DNA of 64,000 bases from the NCBI GenBank assembly GCA_015039465.1, contig MU130378.1:252570-316569 (forward strand). Direction: 5' to 3'. Below are positions 27,350 through 39,199 of this stretch, piece after piece. Every line of letters starts with the position of its first letter. Positions within the stretch are counted from its first letter, which is position 1. A model generated the notes under the pieces. That model saw nothing but the letters and a program-made list of their open reading frames with translations, made no database searches and was not told where the DNA came from. The DNA comes from Phlegmacium glaucopus (Eukaryota; Basidiomycota; Agaricomycetes; Agaricales; Cortinariaceae). Position numbers and translations under genes: made by a program.

Positions 27350-27744
27350 GTATCACTACCTGAATAAACTTAGCATCTATAAATATTTGTACATTTTGAC
27401 AACCTCAATAACTCTTTTTCGCTTGCCTTAACTGTCCATATAGATTCAAGTCTTTTATATAATTCCATGTAACGAGATAGTACGATTGGTAAATGAGGGT
27501 ATTATATGTGTACAAGTTCCCCGAGTTCATATGTGAGATAAATGATGAAATGAATGAATGTGAAGGAGTAGTTAGAAGTAAAAGAATGTCATAACTTGCG
27601 GGGGAAAAAAAACACGACAATGGTAAAGGAAATACAAAAAGGACAGAGTATGCCAAATTAGTTATAGGGTATGTATGGACACGAAAAAAGAAAAGAAAAA
27701 AGATATAATCGATAACATGTATAAAATTTTCTAATTTGGATCAT
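27350..27744. other. Convergent 3' region
   Basis: Downstream of the OSBP gene and of the coiled-coil gene on the other strand. A/T-rich, with no supported gene. Confidence 0.5.
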
Positions 27745-30700
27745 TTATGACCACCAACCATCATCTCCCTGTGTTGGAACTGCTGACACGGTGCTGGGGG
27801 TAGGTGAGGGACCTCGTGAGTATTGAGGGTATGCTTTGTTATGAGGTTTTGGGGTAGAAGGGGGAACGTTAGCAAGCCGGCTAGGGGTATGCATGGTCAT
27901 CGGATTCCATTTGCCTTGTCCATTTGCGTTAGCCGGAGGAGCATGCATCGAATCCCATACAGAAGGCTGTGGAGATCTTCCAGTGGTCGTCGAATAGGAA
28001 GAAACTCTTCGGCTATCTCCTCGTCCATCATAGATAGTGCTGGATCGCGAATCGGGACGAGAGGGAGGATGACTCGTTCCATTCGTCTGCGGCCGATATG
28101 ATGTGGCGGGGGGTATAGCAACCTTCGTAGACCTGGCCTTTTCAAGTTCAGATTGCAGAAGTGTGCATTTGGACTCGAGAGCAGTAATTTGATTTCCAAG
28201 TCGAGTCTCCCGATCCTGACACAAAAAAAATTAATACACCAGACAAAAATTCGATGTCATACCCACTCAGACTCACCTGGGATAAGCGGCTATCAGCCTC
28301 CTGTTCATCGACTTGAACTTTGAGCATCGACAGATCAGTCTCGAGCTGACTCTGAGTTTGCTCAGCTTGATCGAGTTTAGTCTGTACCATCTCCAACTGG
28401 CTTTCGTAATCCTTGGCATGACGTTCCCATTCTGTAGAACGTTGTTGAGCTTGAGTCAAACTCTGCCGCATGGTAGTAGCAGCCCTATCACTGTTGGCCA
28501 CTCTCGCTTCTAACTCCTTGAAACGTTTTTGAAGAGCCACATTCTCGCTCTCCAGTGCCTTGCTGCGATCACGATGATGTCTGAGCTCTTTCTGCTCTTC
28601 GTCATCTGCATTTTCGAGCAATTTATAGACCATGTTGATCTTCTCTGTCGCAGCTGTGATTGCATCCCACTTGTTCTGCTGCAACGCTAGATCATCATGT
28701 TGCTTCTGAAGAGTTTCTAAGGCTTTCAATGCCGTTTCCTTTTCTCGGGCGGCGAAAGTAACCTCTAACTCTAGAGAGTTTACCTAAATAAAGATAGGAT
28801 TTAGTATAATACTAAAGGTCTTGCAAACGCAATGCACGACTAACCTTGGACTTGAGATCCTGCTTCTCCGCCACAAGGTCCACCATTGCCTTTTCCAACT
28901 TGGCAATGCTTTCTTGCTGCGCCTGAGCCGCAACATCAGAAGACTGAAGACGAGCAAGAGCCTTCGCCAACGCCTCTTCCAAATCCATATTCCTGGATTC
29001 CAAAGTATTCATCTCAGCAGTCTTGCTGGAAGCACCTGCCTGTAATTCCTTAACCTGGGCACGCAAACGCTCACGATCTTCCTCCACAATCGCAAGCTTC
29101 TCACTAAGCACATCCTTTTCAACTCGAACTTGGCCATGGGAACCTCGGGCCTTGGTCAGTTGAATCTGGTAATCGGTATTGAGTTTACGAAGTTCCTCCA
29201 ATTCCCGTCTTGAGTTGTCGCGTGAGCTTATTAGTTCTGTAAAAGTATTTTGAAGGTTATCTGTGATGGCAGTGAAAACTCCTGGAAGTGCGTCCAATTT
29301 CTCCGAGAGGTGTTTGGCTTGTGAGGATATGCCTTCATTTTGCCCAACCAGGTCCTTTTGGTGCGCAGCCATAGTTTCCACCAGATCCTTAATAAAGATA
29401 ACATTAACGTCAGGCTCGGCAACCGTCACAGGTCGATTAAGTTTTCTCAGTATATCTTCCTGGACATTCTTGAGGGTTTCAAGCTGTAAACCAACTTGAC
29501 TGGGAATGTCGGAGATGGAAGCCACGAGTCCACTTTGGGATGTAGCGAAACCGCTCTGTTGTTCATTGACCGCCTTCTGCAAAGACATCACTTCATTCAA
29601 AGTCGGAGGCACGGTATTCAAAGCCTCCAACAAATGAGAGACGCTTTCAGTCACTCTAGCAGTCACTATATCCACATTGAAAGCCTTGTCTCTCACAGCC
29701 AATCTTGAATCCAGACGTTCCACAACGAGGTCAGCAACATGTTCCTTGATCTCGAACGCGTCGATCGGTGCAATGGCACGGCGAACCTCCGTAATAAGTT
29801 TGAGAGTAAGAGCATCCGTATCGATAGGTGGGTTGCCTATAGAAGGTAATAGTGGCAGGATCCTATCAACGATGAGACTAGCCGTTTCACGCTTGTCAGA
29901 AGCCAAGTCGATAAGTTGTGATATATGAGGTTTCACGGCTTGTGTGAGTTGCCTTGTCAAATGCTCGTAGTCGATGGGTTCGTTGTGGAGTGAATGCATC
30001 ATAGGCGACAGCACGGCGACCAGCTTGTCGACGATAATATCCCGTTCTCGAGCAGGAGCGTTAAGATTTATAGTTTCCTGCCGGGCTGCAAGTTCTGAAA
30101 TGGCTTCGATGACAGCATTGACAGTCCTAGTTCCCATTTGTTCAACAGACGATAGAATATCGTCAGGATTATAATTGTCGGCAGGGAGTTGCTTCAGGAT
30201 GCGGTGGAATTCATGCTGCATGGCCGATAGAAGGTCTTTATGACCGTCCTCCACAACGTCTTTAATCATCTGGAAGTCTAAATCTCCTCTGGCATCTATG
30301 TGACTGTCGTCTAAGCTGCGCGTAGCCGACTCATGTAATTGAGTACGGAAAAGGGACATAACATCCGCCATCATAGCCTCCGTCGAAGCCGACAACCCTT
30401 TCTCTCCACTCTTCGCTAAATCCCTACGAAGGGGAGCGAGTTTTTCATCCAAGAGGTCTGCAATAACGATTTCCACACGATGCAGCTCCATACGAGTCGT
30501 CAAGTCTTGAGGTCCAATAGAAACTTCATCAACCGAAGAATGATCATCACGAAGAGCATCTGGTAGCGAAGATCGCCGACGGGCATGACGAACAGAACCA
30601 CCAAAGACATCATCATCCTTCTTCGAACTCGTCCCTGGACCAGGATCCGTCACAAATCTCCCACTAGGATTCTTTTGAGCAATCAATGCAATATTATTAT

Positions 30701-33700
30701 CGTCCATAGAAGGACGATGCAAATGTTCAAACGTCTCATGAGAGTTCAAACGCGAACGCACAGTTCTCCTCGTACGATCTTCACCGCTGTTCACTAACGC
30801 TTTGAATAATCCAGCAGGAACAGTGTTGCCGGAACCAGGATGTTTAAAGTCCAAAGGTATAGGGGCGCGTTTCGTTTTAGTAGCTTGGGGAATGACGAGG
30901 ACTTCTTCCGCAGTCATTCCGCTGTTATCCGCCTTCGCAGTACTGGAATCATTCATGAGGTCCTCCAACTTCGCTAATTCCGGCTCAGGCATGGAAATAT
31001 TTCCAGACTCTTTTGGAACCAAGGGCATATTGTTAGCGACGGCAGAGAATCCTGCAAACGTGAATGGCGGTGCAGAATCATCTTGTAGGCTGTTACCCGG
31101 GATACCCGAGAACGATCCCGCACGACGAATGCTGTGAGGAGACTCAGGCTTCATCGGGAATCTGAACGAACTCATGCTATCTCCTTCTTCCATAGAAGCA
31201 CTAGACCCACGACGCTGTCTCTTTTCCCTGCCCTGCACTTTAAACGGTGACGATTTTGTAGACTCCGACACCTCCACCAACTGAGGACGCGGGAATTCAG
31301 GAACTAGAACTGGCATTTGCGGAGCGCCAGACGGAAGACGAAAGTTAAATTCTCCAGGTTTAAATTCTGGAGCAGCAACATTCAAAGGTTTTCCAATGGA
31401 AGGCAGACGGGAATGCGACACGGAAAGATCTGGCGCTGTCGGGGATTCAGCGCTGAAAGGCTGGAAAGATCCTGAAGTTCGAGCAGCTCCAAAAACAAAT
31501 GGTTTAGCGAGTGGGTTGAGAGAATCACGTCTTCCAGTCGAAGGCTGCAATCGGTGATGCCCTGGACTGGGATAAACAAAATTCTCCGAAGTACCACGCG
31601 AATGTGCCATAGAAGGATCATGAACGGAATACTGCCCAGAAGCCGCACGTGAATGCGGTAGAGGAGGAAGATGCATCAAACGAGGAGACTCGGGATCCAT
31701 GTTCGAGGTGGAGCTCCCATAGTATTGTTCTGTGCTGACACCAAGGAATTCTGCTCTTCTAGCAAATAACATATTTTCTTCGCTGGGGTTAGAAATCAAA
31801 TCATCGTCTGTATCGGCATGAGGATAGAATGCGAGGGTGTTATTAGGTGGAAGTGGGAAATTAGGAAGGCGGCGAGGCTGATCCAGTTCGCGTCTTTCAC
31901 GGCGCATACGACGTTCTACACGTTGCTGGCGGGCCCTTTCTTCATCTGATGGATTAGACCATTCGCCAATGCTCTGTGAAAATGATATAAATACGGAATT
32001 TACTAAAACGCCGTTAAAATGAAATGCAACTCACTTCATCCTCAGATGTTTCTATACCAAGATAAACATCTTCTGAACCCGTCCATTCGTCAACTTCATC
32101 ATCCAACACCATGTGTTGCCTAGATACTTCTCCACGCTCTTGAAATATTTCTGCTTCCTCTTCTGGCGCATCCCGGAATTGAGTAGTGAAGTTCCCACCA
32201 ACTGAACGGAGTGAAAGTGCAGCGGAAATTCTTGAAACGTGACGTGAATGCAATCGACTATGAGGCGCCGTAGTCGAATCATCTTCGACCTCTACATCCG
32301 CACAGTTCTCTTCTAAATCCATCTCTCGAGTATTGCTATTCCAAACATCGACTTCTTCTGGTTCGGTTTTCTCTGGTTCAGCCTCTTCTTCCGATTCCAT
32401 AGGAGTCTCCAAGCCAAATCCACGAATAAAATCAATGTGAGTTTTGTTGCCACCCACTGCCGACAGTGGAGGTGCGAAGGATGGCGCTGTCATAGGTACT
32501 CGGCCTTGTGGAGCATGGATAGCATCAGGCGGAGATGCCTCGTTATCCATGCTTGACTCTGACACTGGAACTGTACTGCCACCAAATGGATTATATAGCG
32601 AAGGGGAGGGAGAGAACAAAGAAGACTGATAAGATGGTGGCTGAGCCAGTGACATTGTATGTCCGTGACGATTCGTCATAAAGCGGGGACCTCGATGAGG
32701 TGAAGGAGACAAACCAAAAGGGGCGTAAAGTGGATTTGGTGACAAAGACTTGTTGGGGGCTGGACTCGTTTCTTGGGATTGTTGTAGTTTGTTCAATTTA
32801 AAAAGAAGGAGAGCTGGGTCCGCCGGCGATGATACCTAAGGGATTCGCTTAATTATTTAGCAAAGAACACGTGTAAAACATGAGTTGACTTACTGACGCC
32901 GCCCTAGCATGGGGCGCGTGTATATGAGGAATGTTGCTTCCGGAGCCACGTTCTACTCCTAGTTTCTCTAGTTTATCCTCGATAGCTTTTTTCTTGAGGT
33001 TGTCCCAAGCAATCTATTCAGGTGCAATCAATCAAAGGTTTAAATTGGAGGGTAAGATGACAGCTTACCCTTCCAGGGAGGTAAACATCAATGGAAATAG
33101 GCAAGTGGAGTCTATATGAATCTGGGGGGAATGGCTCGGCGGTAGTTAACTCGGCGGGGATGACAGAGTCATCTTGGTATTGGAATGGATTGTCGAGAGG
33201 TGAGCGTGCCCAGGAAGGACGCGTCGCTGGCTCGCCATCTTTTTCAGGTATTGTTTCTTTAGGCAAATTGACAGCAACTTTCTTGGCCTTTTGAGGGGTA
33301 GTAGTCGTCGTAGCCGGAACAGTCTGGGCAGAAGTGGAGGGCAATGGACTGAGTTTGCGGGCAGGACCGCCTAAAACCGCTTTTGGAGGACCGCCAATGC
33401 TCAACTGACGTCTGTTACGATTTGGGAAAGGATGTGAAGGGGGTTGACCTGTGGACCCGATAATCATGGAAGGTCGAGGGAAATGAGTAGATACAGGGGT
33501 GACAAGGTTGGGCAGGTGAATACCAGCTGCTGCTAGCTGAACACTGGCTTGGTGAGCATGACGAGGTGGGGCAGCGGGGACTTGTGGGTTGAAAAGAGCT
33601 TGGATAGGCGTCTGAAGGGCATTCGGATGAAAGCCCTGCTGTAGAAAAGGAGGAGCGTATGTAGGCATCTGCTGGATATTAAGCCGTGGCAGGGATTCAC

Positions 33701-33713
33701 GACGGTTGGCCAT
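27745..33713 (-). CDS. Very large coiled-coil protein, function unknown
   Basis: Product of 1890 residues in six exons (introns 28216-28276, 28784-28844, 31974-32034, 32836-32893, 33014-33068), all joining in frame. Residues 1-215 are Pro/Ala/Ser-rich. A short conserved-looking block follows: SIDVYLPGRIAWDNLKKKAI and KLGVERGSGSNIPHIHAPHA. Next come acidic stretches (MESEEEAEPEKTEPEEVDVW) and Ser-rich regions. Then comes a long helical region with heptads, from about residue 1000 to 1720 (for example ARVTESVSHLLEALNT, EKDVLSEKLAIVEEDRERL). The C-terminal 130 residues are again disordered and end DDGWWS. I recognise no catalytic or DNA-binding domain. The architecture suggests a structural or scaffold protein, but that is inference. 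The gene is head-to-head with the aminotransferase gene, 68 bp apart. Confidence 0.85.
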
Positions 33714-33781
33714 TGAGCAAAGGGTTCACGTGCTCTTATTATTTATTTAGTTTTGTTGCCGTTCTCAACTTGTTCTCAACG
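33714..33781. promoter_or_regulatory. 68-bp two-way promoter with CACGTG
   Basis: The whole space between the coiled-coil gene and the aminotransferase gene. It contains CACGTG at 33727-33732 (flanked TCACGTGC) and a short A/T-rich run. With so little room, the core promoters must overlap or reach into the first exons. Confidence 0.5.
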
Positions 33782-35403
33782 ATGACCCTTGCGCTATTGC
33801 GTCTCAAGGCTCGAACATTGTCATTCAGATCACTCTCAACTCTCGCTGACATCGACGTAGGCCTTCTTGATACACAAATCAATGTTCATCTCTAATCTCT
33901 CGCTTTTCTAGACATCCAGACTCAATTTCATTCAAACAACAAACCCAAAACCTTTACCCCCATCTTCTACCCTCAAATTCGGACATGTCTTTGTCAGTCT
34001 ACTACATAACGATCCTTACACCAATGCTCACAATCTTTTAGACTGATCATATGCTAACTATCCCCTGGGCAGTAGATTCAGGATGGGGCGCACCTCAAAT
34101 ACATGCTTGTCAGTCCTAACACCATCCTCCCACACTGCATTGCCCATCAATATTTTTAGATGGACCTCTTTCATTGGATCCTAGTTGTACCGTCCTACAT
34201 TATGCACAAACTATCTTCGAAGGCATGAAGGCTTATCGACATGAAAATGGTCGTGTGACGTTATTCAGACCTGAGATGAATATGAAACGGATGCTAACTA
34301 GCGCGAATCGTATCGCTTTACCCGTCCGTACATTTGCTTTTCTTATTCCCTCTTACCCAGCCAACTTTTAAATAGCCATTCAATGGCGGAGCACTACTGG
34401 AACTAATAAAGGAACTTATCCGGATTGACAAAAAATGGATACCCATCGAACCTGGACACAGTCTTTATGTTCGTCCAACACTCAGTACTCATCCAATTCT
34501 CCTTCTCCGCTTCCAGACTCACCAATATATATATATTTAGTTGGAACTCAAAAAGCTATTGGAGTTGGCCCACCTAACGAAGCCCTCCTCTTCGTCATTC
34601 TCAGCCCCGTAGGCCCATACTACCCCAACGGATTTAAACCTGTATCACTCTACGGAACCACTGAATACGTTCGTGCTGCCCCCGGTGGTGCGTCCACCGC
34701 CCCTTGCCTACATTGATACTGAACTCCTAAGCATCCATTCGCCTGGTTCCAGGCACCGGCGCCTACAAGTTGGGTGTCAACTACGCGCCAGGAATTCTTC
34801 CTCAGAAAGAAGCCGCCCTCCAAGGATACGCACAGAACCTGTGGCTTCACGGTCCAGAACACTACCTCACCGAAGTCGGTACCATGAACCTTTTCGTCGT
34901 CTTCCGTAAAGATAATGGAGGTAAGTCCTCCGCCATTCACCTGGAATGTCTGCTCAGTTCCAAGTCACTCAAGGCTACGAACTCGTTACACCCCCTCTTG
35001 ACGGCATGATCCTCCCTGGAGTAACACGCGACTCCGTACTCACTCTCGCACGCGAACACTCCTCCGGTGCCAACCGGCTATCAGGTCTACCCGAAACTCT
35101 AACCATCTCAGAACGTTCTGTAACAATGCGTGAAGTCAAAGAAGCTTCTGAATCTGGCAAACTTGTAGAACTCTTCGGCGCTGGTATGTTCCGTTTTTTT
35201 TCCTCTTGACCTTTTTTTTACCTTCTTCTTTAACAGGTACTGCTGCTGTAATTAGCCCAGTAGACAAGGTCGGTTACCTTGGCCAAGACATCCATATTCC
35301 AACTGGCGAAGACGGTATGGGACCCATCTCAAGACCCATCTGGATTGAATTGGTCGGACGTCAAACTGGTACCATCCCAAGCAACTGGAGCGTCACCATT
35401 TAA
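33782..35403 (+). CDS. BAT1: Branched-chain amino acid aminotransferase, probably mitochondrial
   Basis: PLP enzyme for the last step of valine, leucine and isoleucine synthesis and the first step of their breakdown. Nine exons (introns 33857-33911, 33987-34041, 34109-34159, 34324-34375, 34485-34540, 34688-34752, 34921-34973, 35184-35236), 393 residues. The start [20 protein letters not shown] is Arg/Ser/Leu-rich without acids, a mitochondrial presequence. Seen: [15 protein letters not shown], the PLP lysine in [19 protein letters not shown], then [16 protein letters not shown] and GTAAVISPV. Eukaryotic class IV BCAT length is about 380-400, so the model is complete. The name BAT1 (mitochondrial form) rests only on the presequence. 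Confidence 0.95.
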
Positions 35404-35526
35404 TCTAATATAACCTCATCTCATCCTCTGAACGGATTTTATCCTGTCTATAACCCATGTTTTATTTGTCGAACTCACTTGTTGTTTTGGTTTTTTTGTG
35501 TTGTGTCAGACTTGTTGGAATAGAAA

Positions 35527-35552
35527 CAAATGCTCGCAAATGCGAGCATTTG
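35527..35552. repeat. Perfect 12-bp inverted repeat with 2-base loop
   Basis: CAAATGCTCGCA, two A bases, then its exact reverse complement TGCGAGCATTTG. It lies in the 280-bp gap between the convergent aminotransferase and PWI/CCCH/RRM genes. As RNA on either strand it would form a stable hairpin. Confidence 0.75.
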
Positions 35553-35555
35553 AAC

Positions 35556-35571
35556 CGGTCTACATAGACCG
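35556..35571. repeat. Second perfect hairpin, 7-bp stem
   Basis: CGGTCTA, CA loop, TAGACCG. It starts three bases after the first hairpin, making a tandem of two stem-loops in the same convergent 3' gap. Confidence 0.65.
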
Positions 35572-35683
35572 AGGACTAAATATTAAGCGTACTCAGAGCA
35601 TGCATTATGAAATACAAACGAGAAAGGGGGGAAAAAGGGGGCATGACCAAAAGAAAAAGCAAGGCAGCAAATTTTGAGAACAA

Positions 35684-38600
35684 TCAAAGCATTCCCATCC
35701 CATCTCCATCATCTTCGTCCACACCCCATCCACTAGCGATAATCTCCTCTTCTTGAATATGCGAATGATGGATATCCGGGGTTTGAGGTCGTTCTGAACC
35801 AATTTTACCCCTACTATTACTCTTGTTGCTGCTTTCCACAACCCCAGTCATTCTACCACTAGGTTTCATAGTTGGTGATAACTTCGTCACAGCTGTAAGT
35901 ATGGGCGTTGAAGTGGTACTACCGTTTGCGGTGATGTTACCACTTGTATACCATGATATTTGGACAGCACCGACGATGGGGATGTTGGTCCCTTTTGCTA
36001 GACCCTATATAATCCATGAACAATGGAGAGTAATTAATGGATAGAATGGCTGACCTGTTCCGCTGCCGCGCGTGACTTGAAAGAAATAAGGTATGCACCA
36101 GCTTCAGCTGATTCAACAGATTCCAACTGGCCAGTCGTCTACAACATGTGAGCCTAACCCAAAAGACACGAATGAAGCAAGAAATTACGGACCTCATACC
36201 AATCTCTCAACGCCTGAGAACCGTCTTCATGTACACCCTTCACCAACAGCTTCTTGGGTCGGTTATCCAATTTCATACTCCCCCGTGGAGGTCGACCTCG
36301 TATTACAGGACCACCACGGAAATAACTTCTTGATGCACCTCGTCCACGTCCTCGATGTCCTCGGTATCCACTGGATGATGAAGGCAATGGTGCATCCAGT
36401 CCCAAACTCGCTGCCTAAACACAAGAAATTCAACATTTTTGAGGAAGGAACGAGAGAGAAAACAATGACGCACTTCTGCTTTCAATCTTTCCAATTTCGC
36501 CTTCAAATCCTCCGTCTTATCTTCATGTTGATGATTCATATCAAGCTCCTGATCCAACCTCTCCTTCTCCTTCCTCTCATGTTCCGTCATCTTATCAAAC
36601 CCAGACTTCTTCCCAGAATTCGGTGGCACAGTTCCCCCACCAGTACCACTGGTCGTTTCGGGAGTCGACGAAGCTGCAACCGTCAAATTCGTCATTTCCT
36701 CTCCCAGCTTACGCAACTTGGCCATAATATCCTTCTTCTGATCCGCAGATGCAGTTTCCAGAGATGCCATCAGCGTTTTTTGTTCATTGATCGTCTCCTC
36801 AAGACGATGTTGTTTTGCTGCTAACGCAGAGAGTGCAGGAGGTGGAGGTGCTGTGGTGGCCTTCCGCGGCGTAGAGTTAGTAGTGGATGTGATTGCGGAT
36901 GTAGATGTCGACGTGGATGTAGTAGGTGGTACGGAGGGAACGTTAGACGCTGAGGGTTGTGATGTAGGCAATGTCTGAGCTGCTGTTGCCATATTTGCAA
37001 CTAGGGGAGCTGACGCTGCCAACATACGCGTACCCACCTGCCCATGACCCTCCATCGGCCGATGCCAAAATACCTTCACAAACCGATTCCCAAAAACTGC
37101 GTCCTCCGACTTCCAAGCCACATGTGCCTCATCATGGTTCGAAAAACTAACCAACGCTTTGGCATTAACAGCATCAATAGCGACATTCGTGACAGTTCCA
37201 AACCGCTTAAACCATGCATTCACTTTTTCCAATGATAGTTTGTCTTCTGGGATCTTTTCAACCACCAGTGTTTTGTCATTCCGTTTCTCTGGACGGAAGT
37301 TATGGACTTCACCACCGAATGTGCCTCGTCCTCTGCCACCGTGTCCTCGACCACCACCTCGGAACTGCCCGTGATTCATTAAAGGAGGTCGCATACCTGA
37401 GGGTCCCGCCATGTCTACATCCATAGATGGGACCGCCACTGGATAACCATTCATAGGGCCAGCAATGGGGTTAAAATTGTTCGCCATCTGATTTGGCGCA
37501 GCCTGGTTATTGGCCTGTGGCATATCCACGTCGTCGCTTGATGGCGCTGGGTCCGCGGAAGGAAGGTCAGGAACATCGGGGTAAATAGTAGGCGTCAGAT
37601 CTTGAATAACAGGAAGTTCTCCGGAAGCATTAATCGGATGAATAACTCTTCCATCTTCTTGTTGTATTCGAGGTAAAAGAGGAGCCCGTTGGTGGTTTCG
37701 ACCTGTCATCGGTCGCATGTCCATCCTTGCTTCGTGGGGATCATACGCAGCACCTTGCATGAACGGCATCCCATTTGGATTCCCAGGAAACAATGGAATA
37801 AAAGGCATGCCAGAACCTGAAGGACCACCGTTCATTGGATACACTTGAGAAGGGATGACAGCGTCGTCGCCGTGACTGTATTTGCACATAGCGCCACGAG
37901 CACAATAGCCATTGTCTAAATGAAGCATTAGCATGAGTCACGAAAATCAATGCCAGAAGAAACTTACTATGATAATCTCGACATATCCCCCTCTTCTGAT
38001 CTGGGGGTTGGTATGTCTGCGGTCGTCTGCTATTCATCTGACCCATACCATTCATGCCCATGCCCATGACAACAGACATCTGCCCATTATTGTATGGACC
38101 CAGACCACCGTCTCGGAACCTATCACCCTGAAGTCGTCCCCATCCTCCAGTAGACAACTGCCCCATCCTCCCATCAGCACCTCCATTGCCATAGCGTGAA
38201 AACTGGCCCTCGGTGTTCAGTCGCGGGCCCTTCGCAGGAGGTCGTCCATCTCGCTCATCATTAGTATTACTCCGCTTCCGAGTTCTCTCCTGAGGCGTTG
38301 TGGGTGTGAGAAGACCGTCAAGCGGAATCGGAATGCCTGTGTCTAATAATGGCTTTTCTGAAAAGGAGGGTGAAGCGGGTGCAGCGCCGTAGGGTAGGTA
38401 AGACTTGGTTCGGAGGACAGTGAATAGGGTTTCGATGAATGAGCTGCATTCTGCTTGAAAAATGGTGAACGTTTGCAATGAAGAAAAACTAATCTAACGG
38501 ACACTGACCTTTTTCAAGGAATTCGTCGAGCTGAACAGCTAATTCCGTTCGCATCTCGCTCTCTGGTACATTGTGTCTAAGTAATGCCAAAATGTAGTCG

Positions 38601-38744
38601 GCCAGAGCTCCGGGCTCAGCGTCGCATCTGAAGAAAGAAATTTATCAGGATATAAAGGAGATACAGTAACAAAACGAACATTGGCTCCAACGTCCTTACA
38701 AGCCATGGCTTAAGATGAGGCGCAGAAGTTGGATCGAATACCAT
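35684..38744 (-). CDS. PWI-like / CCCH zinc finger / RRM protein (RBM26/27 family)
   Basis: RNA-binding protein related to animal RBM26/RBM27 and fission yeast Rmn1; relatives work with nuclear RNA decay adaptors. Seven exons (introns 36005-36054, 36139-36192, 36415-36473, 37916-37967, 38451-38508, 38628-38679), 911 residues. The N-terminus is a PWI-like fold (LKPWLVRTLEP, DAEPGALADYILALL). The CCCH finger is CRDYHNNGYCARGAMCKYSH (C-x8-C-x5-C-x3-H), which is split by an intron. An RRM follows (KTLVVEKIPEDKLSLEKVN, then KALVSFSNHDEA), then a coiled coil, an RG-rich stretch (RGHRGRGRGASR) and a second degenerate RRM (KKLLVKGVHEDGS, AGAYLISFKSRAAAEQ). The end is acidic. Domain order matches the family well. 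Confidence 0.9.
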
Positions 38745-38857
38745 AGATGATATAAAAAGGAGACGAGGCTCAAGTCAAAAGAGCTCTAGTTTCAAGGTGC
38801 AAAATATGCTTAGTAAGCGGTCGGTTAGTTCCGAAAGGCTCAAAAGATACACACCAC

Positions 38858-39130
38858 ATGTTCAACGGCTCCAGTCGGCTGGCAAATGCAATAAACCCTC
38901 AGCTTCATGCCTTCTATGCTGTCAATCCGTCCAATCCTCTGGGAAGTAGACTAGCATCCTTATTGCCAATACGCCAGACGCCGTACATTTTATATACCAA
39001 AAAGCCGGACCGACCAAAGTCCACTGCCAATAATTCAAAAGGCAAGAAACGAACAGTAATAGGGGTTTTATTCCGGAATTATATAAAATCATATTCGGAT
39101 ACGATGCTAGTAAAGGGACGACGACGTTGA
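38858..39130 (+). CDS. Short basic protein, possibly mitochondrial; 3' end uncertain
   Basis: Open frame of 90 residues beginning MFNGSSRLANAINPQLH and ending with a GRRR-stop. It is rich in Lys, Arg, Asn and Ser and poor in acids, which fits a mitochondrial matrix protein. The start lies 113 bp from the divergent RBM26/27-like gene. A GTAAAG donor near 39109 with a TACTGAC branch-like box and an acceptor near 39191 would add about 31 residues ending GVIGRHHSGD. The tone resembles an N-terminal part of a mitochondrial ribosomal protein, but I cannot name it. It may be truncated or decayed at the 3' side. Confidence 0.4.
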   Translation: MFNGSSRLANAINPQLHAFYAVNPSNPLGSRLASLLPIRQTPYILYTKKPDRPKSTANNSKGKKRTVIGVLFRNYIKSYSDTMLVKGRRR

Positions 39131-39199
39131 AATGCAGAGGGACTTTGGGTACTGACGGTGAAGGAACACCAACAAGTGTTACGGGCATAGCCTGCCAAT

